The notes below the pieces were generated by a model, which saw nothing but the letters and a program-made list of their open reading frames with translations, was not told the DNA's origin and did not search any database. From a virus, in IMG/VR virus record IMGVR_UViG_3300017917_003143, positions 279,633-343,632 of that record: 64,000 nucleotides of DNA; one strand, given 5' to 3'. Made by a program: the position numbers and the translations under genes. Shown piece after piece: positions 27,161-34,227 of this stretch. Numbering within the stretch: the first letter of the stretch is position 1; every line of letters begins with the position of its first letter.

Positions 27161-27585
27161 TACTGTTGTTGAACAGTCGACATCTTTTGTTTGACTTCTT
27201 CAAAGTTTACAGTAGACCATAAGCCAGGATGCAGTGGTCTTGGCCATGTGTTGGAATCAATCCATGCCCAGCCTTGATGTTCATCATTGAGTGTAGGAGT
27301 AAACTCTCCAGCTACACTACAAAAGAACGTATGATAAGAAAAATTTCCGTCAGGGCTGGTAAATTTTTCAATTGGTACCAACTTGATTTCGTTGGGCCAA
27401 AATCCTAATTCTTCAACACACTCTCTTTTGATCGTTTCTAACAATGTTTCATTGGATCTAGCCTTGCCGCCAGGAAGGCCCCAGGTACCGGGATTTCTGT
27501 CGTCATTGCGTAGTAGATAGAGATATCTATCAGTGGATATGCTATAAAACCAAACTCCGACTGCGTTCAAAGGACCAAACTCCAT
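27145..27585 (-). CDS. NUDIX hydrolase
   Basis: The 146-residue protein has a complete NUDIX box, G40-x5-E46-x7-R54-E55-x2-E58-E59-x-G61, in GGKARSNETLLETIKRECVE followed by ELGF, preceded by TWGLPG. Such enzymes hydrolyse a nucleoside diphosphate linked to another group (damaged dNTPs, NADH, ADP-ribose, capped RNA). Here the substrate cannot be told. The gene is last in the gp14-gp15-NUDIX operon; its start overlaps the end of gp15 by 19 nt, so it is expressed late. Its 3' end overlaps the convergent 26486 gene. Confidence 0.88.
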   Translation of the reverse strand: MEFGPLNAVGVWFYSISTDRYLYLLRNDDRNPGTWGLPGGKARSNETLLETIKRECVEELGFWPNEIKLVPIEKFTSPDGNFSYHTFFCSVAGEFTPTLNDEHQGWAWIDSNTWPRPLHPGLWSTVNFEEVKQKMSTVQQQYQTSQ

Positions 27586-28955
27586 TCACCTTCGGGATAA
27601 AGACCTTCGTAACTCTTGAGCCACATGTTATCGGCCCAACGATACTGTATTTCGGTGGTCATGTTTGTGACATATTGTACAGCACTAAGGTTTGTGGCCA
27701 AGAACGATATGTTCCATTTCTCTCCATCGTATTCGATGATGTCATTGGTATTAGCGTGTAATATCTCTCCATTGACTCCAGTCCATGCCGCCGCACCACT
27801 GTTGTAATCTGGTGCTCCTGTGTCTCCTACGAGTAGATATCTTTGACCAGCAACTGCTGCCGGCAATCCTGCACCCGGTCCGTTGCGCTGAGGGTCTACT
27901 ATGGCATTCACTGGCTTTAGTGTGTCTTGTGGTAAGGTATCTTCGTCTACAGTGAACAATAAAAATCTATCATCTGTGGGATGATAGGCCACTGTACCTA
28001 CTATTATAGTATCATCAAAGGGATTGTCAAGTCTGACCTGACTGATACCGGGCTGTAAATCGCCAAACAGATTGACCACCGAGTGCCACATTAGATTGCT
28101 AGGAGGACTGGTATCGGGATTGATCGTACCTTCTCCAGGTACCACCGCAGATGGTTCAAGCACTTGCAATTGATTTCCAATCAGCAAGACCTGATAGTTG
28201 TATGGTGTAAATTTTTGCCTTGTGCCCAATAACAAATTGTTATCAATAATGGCCTCACGAAAATCTCCTTTGGCATCGTACATAGAAGCGATAATTTTTT
28301 GTACCACGCCCAGCTTTTTGACTTTGGCTGGAGGAGAAATCCAGATGGGCAATGTAAATCGTAGGCTGGAAATATCAATGGGATCTTCTGTGCCTACAGG
28401 AATAGTACGCTCAGTCCAAGTGGTAGATTCTAATTCACACACTGAAAGACTAGTCCAGTCGAGGAAGTTATCTGTTGACTGTATTTCTAATGCAGGATTG
28501 AACAGCGTTAAGATCTGTTCCAGTATCTGGAATTTTTGATTGGTGTTTGATGTCCATATATCTAGTTTGATCTTGAGATTGAACGGTACGGGCATCAATC
28601 GTTCTATCGTGAAAGCATTGCCTTGTGTGGTTTCGTAGCTTTGTGTGTCGGTATCCCAATAACGCTGACGCACATTGGTTTTTTCAACAAAGTAAGGTTC
28701 TTGCACACGATCTCGAGCATACTCAAGGTCAGTGATATAAAAAGTCATCAGCGGTGTCGACGGTAAAGTGCTGGCAGAGTTGTTCTGTAGCACTGTCTGT
28801 GCTTGTCGGCTGGCATCACCATAACGGATAGGAACTCTTATAAGTCCCTTGACGCCTTCGTCATTGCGACCGTATTCACATTGGAAGTTAGAAAATATCC
28901 TGGTAAACTGTAACAGAAAACGTCGTATCTGCTCGTCGTAAAAAAATTGTTGCAT
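27567..28955 (-). CDS. 15: Tail completion and sheath stabiliser protein, T4 gp15-like
   Basis: The 462-residue protein opens MQQFFYDEQIRRFLLQFTRI with FSNFQCEYG and LIRVPIRYGD, aligning with T4 gp15 (FFYxxxxRR...FSNIQIKR...IRVPI). LKIKLDIWTSNTNQKFQILE and LRFTLPIWISPPAKV also fit. gp15 forms a hexameric ring at the tail top that joins the neck. T4 gp15 is 272 residues; the extra 200 residues at the C-terminus hold surface-type motifs such as EYDGEKWNISFL. Start overlaps the gp14 stop by 1 nt (TAATG on the minus strand), giving translational coupling. Confidence 0.87.
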   Translation of the reverse strand: MQQFFYDEQIRRFLLQFTRIFSNFQCEYGRNDEGVKGLIRVPIRYGDASRQAQTVLQNNSASTLPSTPLMTFYITDLEYARDRVQEPYFVEKTNVRQRYWDTDTQSYETTQGNAFTIERLMPVPFNLKIKLDIWTSNTNQKFQILEQILTLFNPALEIQSTDNFLDWTSLSVCELESTTWTERTIPVGTEDPIDISSLRFTLPIWISPPAKVKKLGVVQKIIASMYDAKGDFREAIIDNNLLLGTRQKFTPYNYQVLLIGNQLQVLEPSAVVPGEGTINPDTSPPSNLMWHSVVNLFGDLQPGISQVRLDNPFDDTIIVGTVAYHPTDDRFLLFTVDEDTLPQDTLKPVNAIVDPQRNGPGAGLPAAVAGQRYLLVGDTGAPDYNSGAAAWTGVNGEILHANTNDIIEYDGEKWNISFLATNLSAVQYVTNMTTEIQYRWADNMWLKSYEGLYPEGEWSLVL

Positions 28956-30283
28956 TAGTTATCTGCCTGAGGTTTAAGGATGTTACTGAGACCTTGACGC
29001 TGTGGAATAGGTCCTCGATCTGCTGTCTGTGTAGTAGCTGTGTTGTTGACGAAACTGCTACGCAAGGTCTTGTTGTCTGGTCCAGGTGTGAGATTGGTCC
29101 GTACAGCATCTTCAATCTTGAGCCAGGCCTTGCCATTGAACCGGAATAGACGGTTTGGAAAATAGTCTAATCGCAAAGCATAATCTCCATCGCGTGGATT
29201 TGGCGGAAACGATATACCAGGTGTCACTGGTAATCCGTTAGGTGCTATACCATCGCCTGTAAGATATCCAGAAGTATATCCATCTCCTCTAGGCGACACA
29301 TTGGCTTGATCTACATCAATGTTGGTATTGTCCACTGTGACCAAAGTATAGTCTGCAGTTGGTATAGAATTAGGATCTGCTGGTGTACCGTCGATATTGG
29401 TAGGTACGATGTAAAATTTAACAGTATCGTAACCACTTAGTGGCACCTCAAACTCAGCCTGCGCCAATATAGCATCGTTGAGTTCATAATCTTTCTTGCG
29501 TGTACCAATGGATTCCTGTATGGTTTCTGGGGTGTAAACTTCCCATTTGGTAGTATCTGTGATTGGCGTATCAACAGGAACATTTTCTTTGGCTTTGTAA
29601 TAAGTGTTACCATCCAGCACGATACTTCCACGTGGATAGTAATTACCTGGATCCCAGATGTTGTCCTGTGCAAATGGTTTGTTGAGTATGTCATTGTACT
29701 CTTGCGCACCAACCAAAGGTGTGGCCTTGACTCGCCACAAGTGTGGTAGCCAAGTTTGACTGAAACCTTCGCTGGCAAAAGCCGCGTCTTGGATCACATA
29801 GTATCTTGGGAGGGCTTTAGGCAACGCAGAGTTCAGTGGATTGTAATCTCGCAAGTTTGGAAATTCCAGCACATCACCGGCCATGAGCTTGCGACCCAAG
29901 GTATCAATCATGTCGTTGTAGTGGAACGTGATAAACAAGGTGTCGTTGTTTAGGAATAAACCAAACTGTGTAAGGTCAAAATCAATGTCTTGCTGATTGT
30001 ACACACCGCGCATGACATAGACGTTGGGACTGTAAGCACGATCTCTGTTTTCTATCAACAGCAGATCTTCAACAAACAGTGGATTTTCATAACTATACGC
30101 TGGCTGGGTGGCATCTTGTGTTCCGCCAGTCTGTGAGCTTGAGTCGTCACCGTGAGGCTTTGGACCCAGATATTTGTGGACATAGATGTCCAGCCCGCCT
30201 ACTGTGTACATTTCGGCTATGGTACGATCTAAAAACTTATAGTCGTTTTGGCGATTGGGGCGGTATAGTGATAATCTTGGCAT
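28955..30283 (-). CDS. 14: Neck protein, T4 gp14-like, with extra C-terminal domains
   Basis: The 442-residue protein matches the T4 neck family: RPNRQNDYKFLDRTIAEMYT, GLDIYVHKYLGP, QFGLFLNNDTLFITFHYNDM, GDVLEFPNLRDYNPL and QTWLPHLWRVKATPLVGAQE (residues 8-195). gp14 forms the neck with gp13 and joins head and tail. T4 gp14 is about 256 residues; here residues 210-250 (YYPRGSIVLDGNTYYKAKEN, ending TTKWEVY) look like a small CBM5/12-type carbohydrate-binding module, and residues 365-390 (PRDGDYALRLDYFPNRLFRF) form another surface-type module. The gene starts an inverted operon with its own late box 19 nt upstream. Confidence 0.9.
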   Translation of the reverse strand: MPRLSLYRPNRQNDYKFLDRTIAEMYTVGGLDIYVHKYLGPKPHGDDSSSQTGGTQDATQPAYSYENPLFVEDLLLIENRDRAYSPNVYVMRGVYNQQDIDFDLTQFGLFLNNDTLFITFHYNDMIDTLGRKLMAGDVLEFPNLRDYNPLNSALPKALPRYYVIQDAAFASEGFSQTWLPHLWRVKATPLVGAQEYNDILNKPFAQDNIWDPGNYYPRGSIVLDGNTYYKAKENVPVDTPITDTTKWEVYTPETIQESIGTRKKDYELNDAILAQAEFEVPLSGYDTVKFYIVPTNIDGTPADPNSIPTADYTLVTVDNTNIDVDQANVSPRGDGYTSGYLTGDGIAPNGLPVTPGISFPPNPRDGDYALRLDYFPNRLFRFNGKAWLKIEDAVRTNLTPGPDNKTLRSSFVNNTATTQTADRGPIPQRQGLSNILKPQADN

Positions 30284-30302
30284 AATTTTTGAGCTCTAAA
30301 AC

Positions 30303-30310
30303 TATTTATT
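30303..30310 (-). promoter_or_regulatory. Late promoter box AATAAATA (minus strand)
   Basis: The plus strand reads TATTTATT. It lies 19 nt before the gp14 ATG and drives the inverted gp14-gp15-NUDIX operon. It is only 7 nt from the -35 element of a divergent sigma70 promoter. Confidence 0.65.
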
Positions 30311-30317
30311 GCTAATC

Positions 30318-30346
30318 TTGACAACAAACTTGTAAGCAACTATAAT
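30318..30346 (+). promoter_or_regulatory. Perfect consensus sigma70 promoter
   Basis: TTGACA at 30318-30323, a 17-nt spacer and TATAAT at 30341-30346 match the bacterial housekeeping consensus at all 12 positions. The expected start is at about 30353, the ATG of the next gene. It predicts early transcription by unmodified host polymerase. Confidence 0.9.
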
Positions 30347-30352
30347 AAAATC

Positions 30353-30613
30353 ATGAACATGGATCAGAGCTTGGCTCACAGCATTGATGAACTAAGAAAA
30401 CAGATAAGCCAAATCAATGCCAAACAGCGGGCAGATCTGCAGAAAATGTTAAACCACTGTCAACATCTTTGGGCAGAAATGAGCAAAGAGCATGTGCGTT
30501 GTCGCAGGGTTTGGCGTCTGACTCCAAAGTATTTGGATTTGGAACAAGAGCTAAAAGACACCCTTAACACAGCGCAACAGCACGTGATTTTGGCTACACT
30601 CATGGGTGGTTGA
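30353..30613 (+). CDS. Small helical early protein of unknown function
   Basis: The 86-residue protein (MNMDQSLAHSIDELRKQISQ) is predicted to be helical and has no motif I recognise. It follows a perfect sigma70 promoter whose expected start site coincides with the ATG, so the mRNA may be leaderless; a second in-frame ATG lies at 30359. Its stop overlaps the -35 element of the next promoter. Early timing suggests a host-takeover or regulatory role, which is only an inference. Confidence 0.6.
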   Translation: MNMDQSLAHSIDELRKQISQINAKQRADLQKMLNHCQHLWAEMSKEHVRCRRVWRLTPKYLDLEQELKDTLNTAQQHVILATLMGG

Positions 30614-30638
30614 CCAGAAATCCAAAAAGTAATATAAT
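30610..30638 (+). promoter_or_regulatory. Near-consensus sigma70 promoter
   Basis: TTGACC at 30610-30615, a 17-nt spacer and TATAAT at 30633-30638. It lies 25 nt before the ATG at 30664, which has a TAGGAG ribosome site. Confidence 0.85.
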
Positions 30639-30663
30639 TACACATTAGATCATAGGAGCCTGT

Positions 30664-31809
30664 ATGAAAACTGCTACCAAATTTGTCGCTGTCAAACCAC
30701 TGAACCCTCGCAGTCCAGACACCAAATACACTGGACTTGAACCACAGTGGAAAACCCAACCCACTGAAAATCGTGTCAGTGCGCTGAGCGGTGCTTTTTC
30801 TTGGTACAATTATCACTATGGCAAAAAAGAAGCCAAGGACATGATCGTCCAGTGGCTCGAACATCATGGTCGCAGTAAAGATGCCAAAAAGTTCCGAGGC
30901 GTGCCGGACAGCCAAGTCCGGCTGACTCCTGCTTGGTTAGCTCGCATGAGCTTGGTAGGGCTGGATCTGTCAGAACACGAAATGATCCATCTCGACGACC
31001 AGATCAACAAGATGCTGGCTGTCAAACAAGAAGCCAAAGTTGAAAAAACCACAGAAGAAGTCGCTGTGGCAAAAGTCACCATCCAGGACCGACTGCGTGA
31101 GAAAGTCCAGGAATGCGCCGGAGAGCTCGAAGGCTTGTTTGATGATTTTGTCGCCGATGGCGCTAAGATGTCGGCGAGCTGGAAACCCATCGCTACTATC
31201 CGTGGCATGAACGTTGCTCCGCAAATGGTTGGCAGTATCGCTGAAGTATGGCGTGCCAAGCTGGCTGAGTTTGAAGAAGTGCTGGAAGGAAAAGATGCAC
31301 AGTTGGTCGAAGGCTATTCAAACTTCAGTAAAATCCAGATTAAAAACTTGGTAAAATTTGCTGAACAAGTGATCAACGATTGCGGTGCTTATGTCCAGAT
31401 CAAGAAAGTGGAACGCAAGCCACGTGCCAAGAAGGCTGTGAGCCCAGAAAAACAATCAAGCAAATTCAAGTTCCTCAAGGAATTTCCTGAGCTTAAACTG
31501 GTCAGCGAAACACCGGCAAAACTCGTGGGTGCCAGCGAAGCATGGTTGTATGATACCAAGAAACGCAAGCTGATCCACGTCGTGGCAGATCAACACTTGG
31601 GTACATTCAGCGTCAAAGGCTCGAGCATCGTGGGCTTTGACACAGGCGGTAGCAATCAAAAAACCCTGCGCAAGCCCGCAGAACAGCTCAAAGGCTTGCT
31701 GTCCGGTGGAAAACCGGCGGCCCGCAAGTATTTCAAGGATATCAAATCCACAGAAGTCAAGTTCAATGGGCGTGGCAATGAGAACTTGATCATCCTCAAA
31801 GCCTACTAA
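30664..31809 (+). CDS. Early protein of unknown function, 381 residues
   Basis: The protein starts MKTATKFVAVKPLNPRSPDT and has several charged helical regions, a Lys/Arg-rich linker (KKVERKPRAKKAVSPEKQSS, about residues 246-265), and a beta-rich C-terminal part with EAWLYDTKKRKLIHVVADQH and KTLRKPAEQLKGLLSGGKPA. The basic linker would suit nucleic-acid binding. It has a near-consensus sigma70 promoter and a good ribosome site, so it is likely an early or constitutive gene although structural genes flank it. I do not recognise the family. Confidence 0.6.
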   Translation: MKTATKFVAVKPLNPRSPDTKYTGLEPQWKTQPTENRVSALSGAFSWYNYHYGKKEAKDMIVQWLEHHGRSKDAKKFRGVPDSQVRLTPAWLARMSLVGLDLSEHEMIHLDDQINKMLAVKQEAKVEKTTEEVAVAKVTIQDRLREKVQECAGELEGLFDDFVADGAKMSASWKPIATIRGMNVAPQMVGSIAEVWRAKLAEFEEVLEGKDAQLVEGYSNFSKIQIKNLVKFAEQVINDCGAYVQIKKVERKPRAKKAVSPEKQSSKFKFLKEFPELKLVSETPAKLVGASEAWLYDTKKRKLIHVVADQHLGTFSVKGSSIVGFDTGGSNQKTLRKPAEQLKGLLSGGKPAARKYFKDIKSTEVKFNGRGNENLIILKAY

Positions 31810-31812
31810 ATA
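31805..31812 (+). promoter_or_regulatory. Late promoter box ACTAAATA
   Basis: It overlaps the stop of the 30664 gene and lies 20 nt before the gp13 ATG, so the transcript would begin at about the foot of the hairpin at 31814. Confidence 0.55.
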
Positions 31813-31813
31813 C

Positions 31814-31833
31814 TGGGGCATAGGAGTGCCCCA
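31814..31833 (+). promoter_or_regulatory. Hairpin presenting the gp13 ribosome site in its loop
   Basis: TGGGGC at 31814-31819 pairs with GCCCCA at 31828-31833. The loop ATAGGAGT contains the Shine-Dalgarno sequence, and the last paired base is the A of the start codon. It could tune gp13 translation. Confidence 0.5.
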
Positions 31834-32603
31834 TGGCTGAAGCTAACGCATCAACATTAGAAATTTTAAAACAAAACCTCATCGAGTATGTTCGCTTGAC
31901 CTTGGGCGATCAGATCGTTGATCTCGAGCTGGACCCAGCACATTACGAAGCCGCATATCAGCGCACCATTGGCGTGTATCGCCAACGTGCCGAAAATGCC
32001 TATGAGGAAAGTTATATTTTCTTAGAAATGGTGCAAGACGTCAACGTTTATACTCTACCTCAAGAAGTACAGAGTGTGCGTCAACTGTTCCGTAGAACCA
32101 TTGGCAACATGCAAGGACCTTACTCTACCAGTTTTGATCCTTTCTCTAGTGCCACGCTAAACACTTATCTGTTAAACTACAGCAGTGCTGGTGGTCTGGC
32201 AACATATGATTTTTATACCCAGTATGTTGAACTTGCGGCTCGCATGTTTGGTGGATTCGTTAACTACACTTGGAATCCTGTGACCAAGCAACTACAGATA
32301 ATGCGCGATCCCAAAGGTTCAGGCGAAACTATCCTGGTTTGGTGCTACAACTTGAAACCAGAAATTACCTTGCTGAGTGATTTCCAAATTCAGCAATGGG
32401 TGCGAGATTACATGGTAGCCGCTTGTAAAATGATCATAGGTGAAGCACGTGAAAAATTTGCCCAGATCGCCGGACCACAAGGCGGAACCAGCCTAAACGG
32501 TGCTGCCTTGAAGCAAGAAGCACAAGCCCAGATGGACATGAAGATTGAAGAACTCAAACTTTATGTAGACGGTAGCCAGCCACTTACCTTTGTTATTGGC
32601 TAA
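31833..32603 (+). CDS. 13: Neck protein, T4 gp13-like
   Basis: The 256-residue protein has TLEILKQNLIEYVRLTLGDQ, VYTLPQEVQSVRQLFRR and a C-terminal DFQIQQWVRDYMVAACKMII followed by GEAREKFAQIAGPQGGTSLNG. These are patterns I associate with gp13 of environmental T4-like phages; T4 gp13 is 309 residues. gp13 sits under the portal and binds gp14 after packaging. Here gp13 lies on the plus strand, separated from gp14 and gp15, which are inverted 1.5 kb upstream. The start lies in a hairpin that exposes the Shine-Dalgarno. Confidence 0.72.
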   Translation: MAEANASTLEILKQNLIEYVRLTLGDQIVDLELDPAHYEAAYQRTIGVYRQRAENAYEESYIFLEMVQDVNVYTLPQEVQSVRQLFRRTIGNMQGPYSTSFDPFSSATLNTYLLNYSSAGGLATYDFYTQYVELAARMFGGFVNYTWNPVTKQLQIMRDPKGSGETILVWCYNLKPEITLLSDFQIQQWVRDYMVAACKMIIGEAREKFAQIAGPQGGTSLNGAALKQEAQAQMDMKIEELKLYVDGSQPLTFVIG

Positions 32604-32629
32604 ACTTTCTCTTTTAATATAAAGAATAT

Positions 32630-32640
32630 CATGCTATAAT
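32630..32640 (+). promoter_or_regulatory. Extended -10 sigma70-type promoter
   Basis: TGCTATAAT at 32632-32640 is a perfect extended -10 element. The -35 region (TTTTAA at 32612-32617) is weak. The expected start is at or next to the ATG at 32647. Confidence 0.6.
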
Positions 32641-32646
32641 GTCCTT

Positions 32647-33174
32647 ATGGACATCATGATTGACATCGAAACCTGCGGTACAGGACCCGAAGCCTGTATC
32701 TTGACCATTGCCGCCCAGTGTTTCGATCCCTTGCGGCGCACTGAGCTCGAGCAAGAGCGTCAATACTATGCCCGTGTAGATCCCGGCAGTCAACCCGACC
32801 GACGTGTTGAACAAATGACCATAGACTGGTGGGCCACCCAACCCAAAGAAGCACAAGAAGAAGCCTTTGGGGAAGAAGGTCGTGTACCACTCAAACAAGC
32901 ATTAGAAGAACTGGGTCGGATGATCTGGCAGAGCAAACGCTTTTGGGCCAACGGTCCGACCTTTGATGCCAACATTTTAGAGCATGCTTACAAGAGCTAC
33001 AACATGCCCTTGCCTTGGCAATTTTACAATGTGCGCGATGCCCGCACCGTCTACAGTCTTTGTCCAGGACTAAACAAATACCCTGCCAGCCATCATGCGC
33101 TGGAAGACTGCCGCAGGCAGATTTACCTGCTGTGGGATACTCTTGAATTTTTAAAAATAAAGGAACTTGTATGA
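32647..33174 (+). CDS. DnaQ-fold 3'-5' exonuclease, DexA-like
   Basis: The 175-residue enzyme has DEDDh-type motifs: D6-I-E8 in MIDIETCGTG, D108 in WANGPTFDANILEH, and His149/His150 with D154 in ASHHALEDCRRQ. The VEQMTIDWWATQP segment resembles the TIEFWKNQSPEAR of T4 exonuclease A (DexA, 227 residues). Such enzymes degrade DNA or RNA from the 3' end. The gene overlaps dNMP kinase gp1 by 4 nt (ATGA), so degradation products and nucleotide recycling are linked. An extended -10 promoter suggests early expression. Confidence 0.8.
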   Translation: MDIMIDIETCGTGPEACILTIAAQCFDPLRRTELEQERQYYARVDPGSQPDRRVEQMTIDWWATQPKEAQEEAFGEEGRVPLKQALEELGRMIWQSKRFWANGPTFDANILEHAYKSYNMPLPWQFYNVRDARTVYSLCPGLNKYPASHHALEDCRRQIYLLWDTLEFLKIKELV

Positions 33175-33830
33175 TCATTGGAGTTTGTGGATTCATTGGA
33201 TCTGGTAAAGATACCATCGCTGATTACCTTGTGAATATACACGAATTTCGTAGAGAAAGTTTTGCAGGCACCCTCAAAGATGCTTGCGCGGCTGTGTTTG
33301 GCTGGGATCGTACCATGCTGGAAGGGCGTACCAAGCAAAGCCGAGAGTGGCGTGATCAGATCGACGAGTGGTGGAGCAAGCGTTTGGGCCTAGCAGTGAC
33401 GCCTCGTTGGATACTACAGCAGTGGGGCACAGAAGTGTGCCGCAGAGGCTTCCATGATGACATTTGGATTGCCAGCTTGGAAAACAAACTACGGACATCA
33501 AAAGACAGCGTAGTGATCAGCGACTGTAGATTCCCTAATGAGATCAAAGCCATTAGAAATCAAGGGGGCATTGTAATACGAGTGGTGCGAGGACCTGAGC
33601 CTGCGTGGTATGATGATGCTGTGTCTATGAATGCTGGACCCACAAACATGCGTTGGTCAATAGCTAAGATGCATATGGAAAAGCTCAATATCCATGCCAG
33701 CGAAACTGCTTGGGTGGGCACTGAGTTTGATGCGGTAATTGACAACAATGGAACTATGGATCAGCTATATCAGCAGATCAACGATCTTCTTCAAGATCTC
33801 CGCGCTTCCAAGGCAAGTCCGCTCGAGTGA
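33171..33830 (+). CDS. 1: Deoxynucleoside monophosphate kinase, T4 gp1-like
   Basis: The 219-residue enzyme would phosphorylate dNMPs to dNDPs for phage DNA synthesis. The P-loop is G7FIGSGKDT15; ILQQWGTEVCRRGFHDDIW and SVVISDCRFPNEIKAI are typical of the T4 gp1 family, where the DxRFxNE motif is conserved. T4 gp1 is 241 residues. It is coupled to the exonuclease gene upstream. Its last 53 nt overlap the convergent HNH gene. Confidence 0.9.
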   Translation: MIIGVCGFIGSGKDTIADYLVNIHEFRRESFAGTLKDACAAVFGWDRTMLEGRTKQSREWRDQIDEWWSKRLGLAVTPRWILQQWGTEVCRRGFHDDIWIASLENKLRTSKDSVVISDCRFPNEIKAIRNQGGIVIRVVRGPEPAWYDDAVSMNAGPTNMRWSIAKMHMEKLNIHASETAWVGTEFDAVIDNNGTMDQLYQQINDLLQDLRASKASPLE

Positions 33831-34125
33831 TTTCGATACTGCAATTTAAACAAATACTCTTGAGATTGCGTAGTTCTGAATTGTTAAGATTGCCATCGAC
33901 ATGATACACTAAAATTTGTGCGGTGCTTTTAGCTCTAAACCCACATCGATCACAAGTCATTTTCTTTTTATAACCAGCACTCTGCCAACGCGGTGTCGCT
34001 GGTTTTTGTTTGCGGCCTTTGCGTATGCAGGCATCACACCTACTGCGATAGTAAATTTTATCATCTCGATAGCAGTTGATTGCCGACGGATTGCGGTTAC
34101 AGGCTTTGCATATGGGTCTTGACAT
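33778..34125 (-). CDS. Small HNH-type endonuclease
   Basis: The 115-residue protein has two CxxC pairs at the N-terminus (C6/C9 and C30/C33), a third at C58/C61, then ILVYHVDGNLNNSELRNLKS with C92/C95. The H-x-D-G-N...N-L-x-x-[IL]-C-x-x-C string is a compact HNH core. It stands alone as an inverted island with a late box 5 nt before its ATG and a 53-nt tail-to-tail overlap with gp1. It may be a homing-type nuclease or a packaging-associated nuclease; its target is unknown. Confidence 0.75.
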   Translation of the reverse strand: MSRPICKACNRNPSAINCYRDDKIYYRSRCDACIRKGRKQKPATPRWQSAGYKKKMTCDRCGFRAKSTAQILVYHVDGNLNNSELRNLKSICLNCSIEITRADLPWKRGDLEEDR

Positions 34126-34130
34126 GCACT

Positions 34131-34138
34131 TATTTAAG
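34131..34138 (-). promoter_or_regulatory. Late promoter box CTTAAATA (minus), 5 nt before ATG
   Basis: The minus strand reads CTTAAATA, AGTGC, ATG. There is no Shine-Dalgarno, so a leaderless transcript is predicted. Confidence 0.55.
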
Positions 34139-34144
34139 ACAAAA

Positions 34145-34156
34145 CCTTACGTAAGG
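34145..34156 (+). promoter_or_regulatory. 12-bp perfect palindrome between divergent genes
   Basis: CCTTACGTAAGG lies between the divergent late boxes of the HNH and sheath genes. It could be an operator or part of a larger stem (CAAAACC upstream with GGTTTTG at about 34172-34178). Confidence 0.3.
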
Positions 34157-34187
34157 GCAAGGATAGACGGCGGTTTTGGTGCCTGCC

Positions 34188-34195
34188 GCTAAATA
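34188..34195 (+). promoter_or_regulatory. Late promoter box GCTAAATA
   Basis: It lies 32 nt before the sheath ATG, with an AAAGGAA ribosome site in the leader. Confidence 0.65.
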
Positions 34196-34227
34196 TGAAT
34201 AGCACTTTTTATTAAAGGAACAGACAC

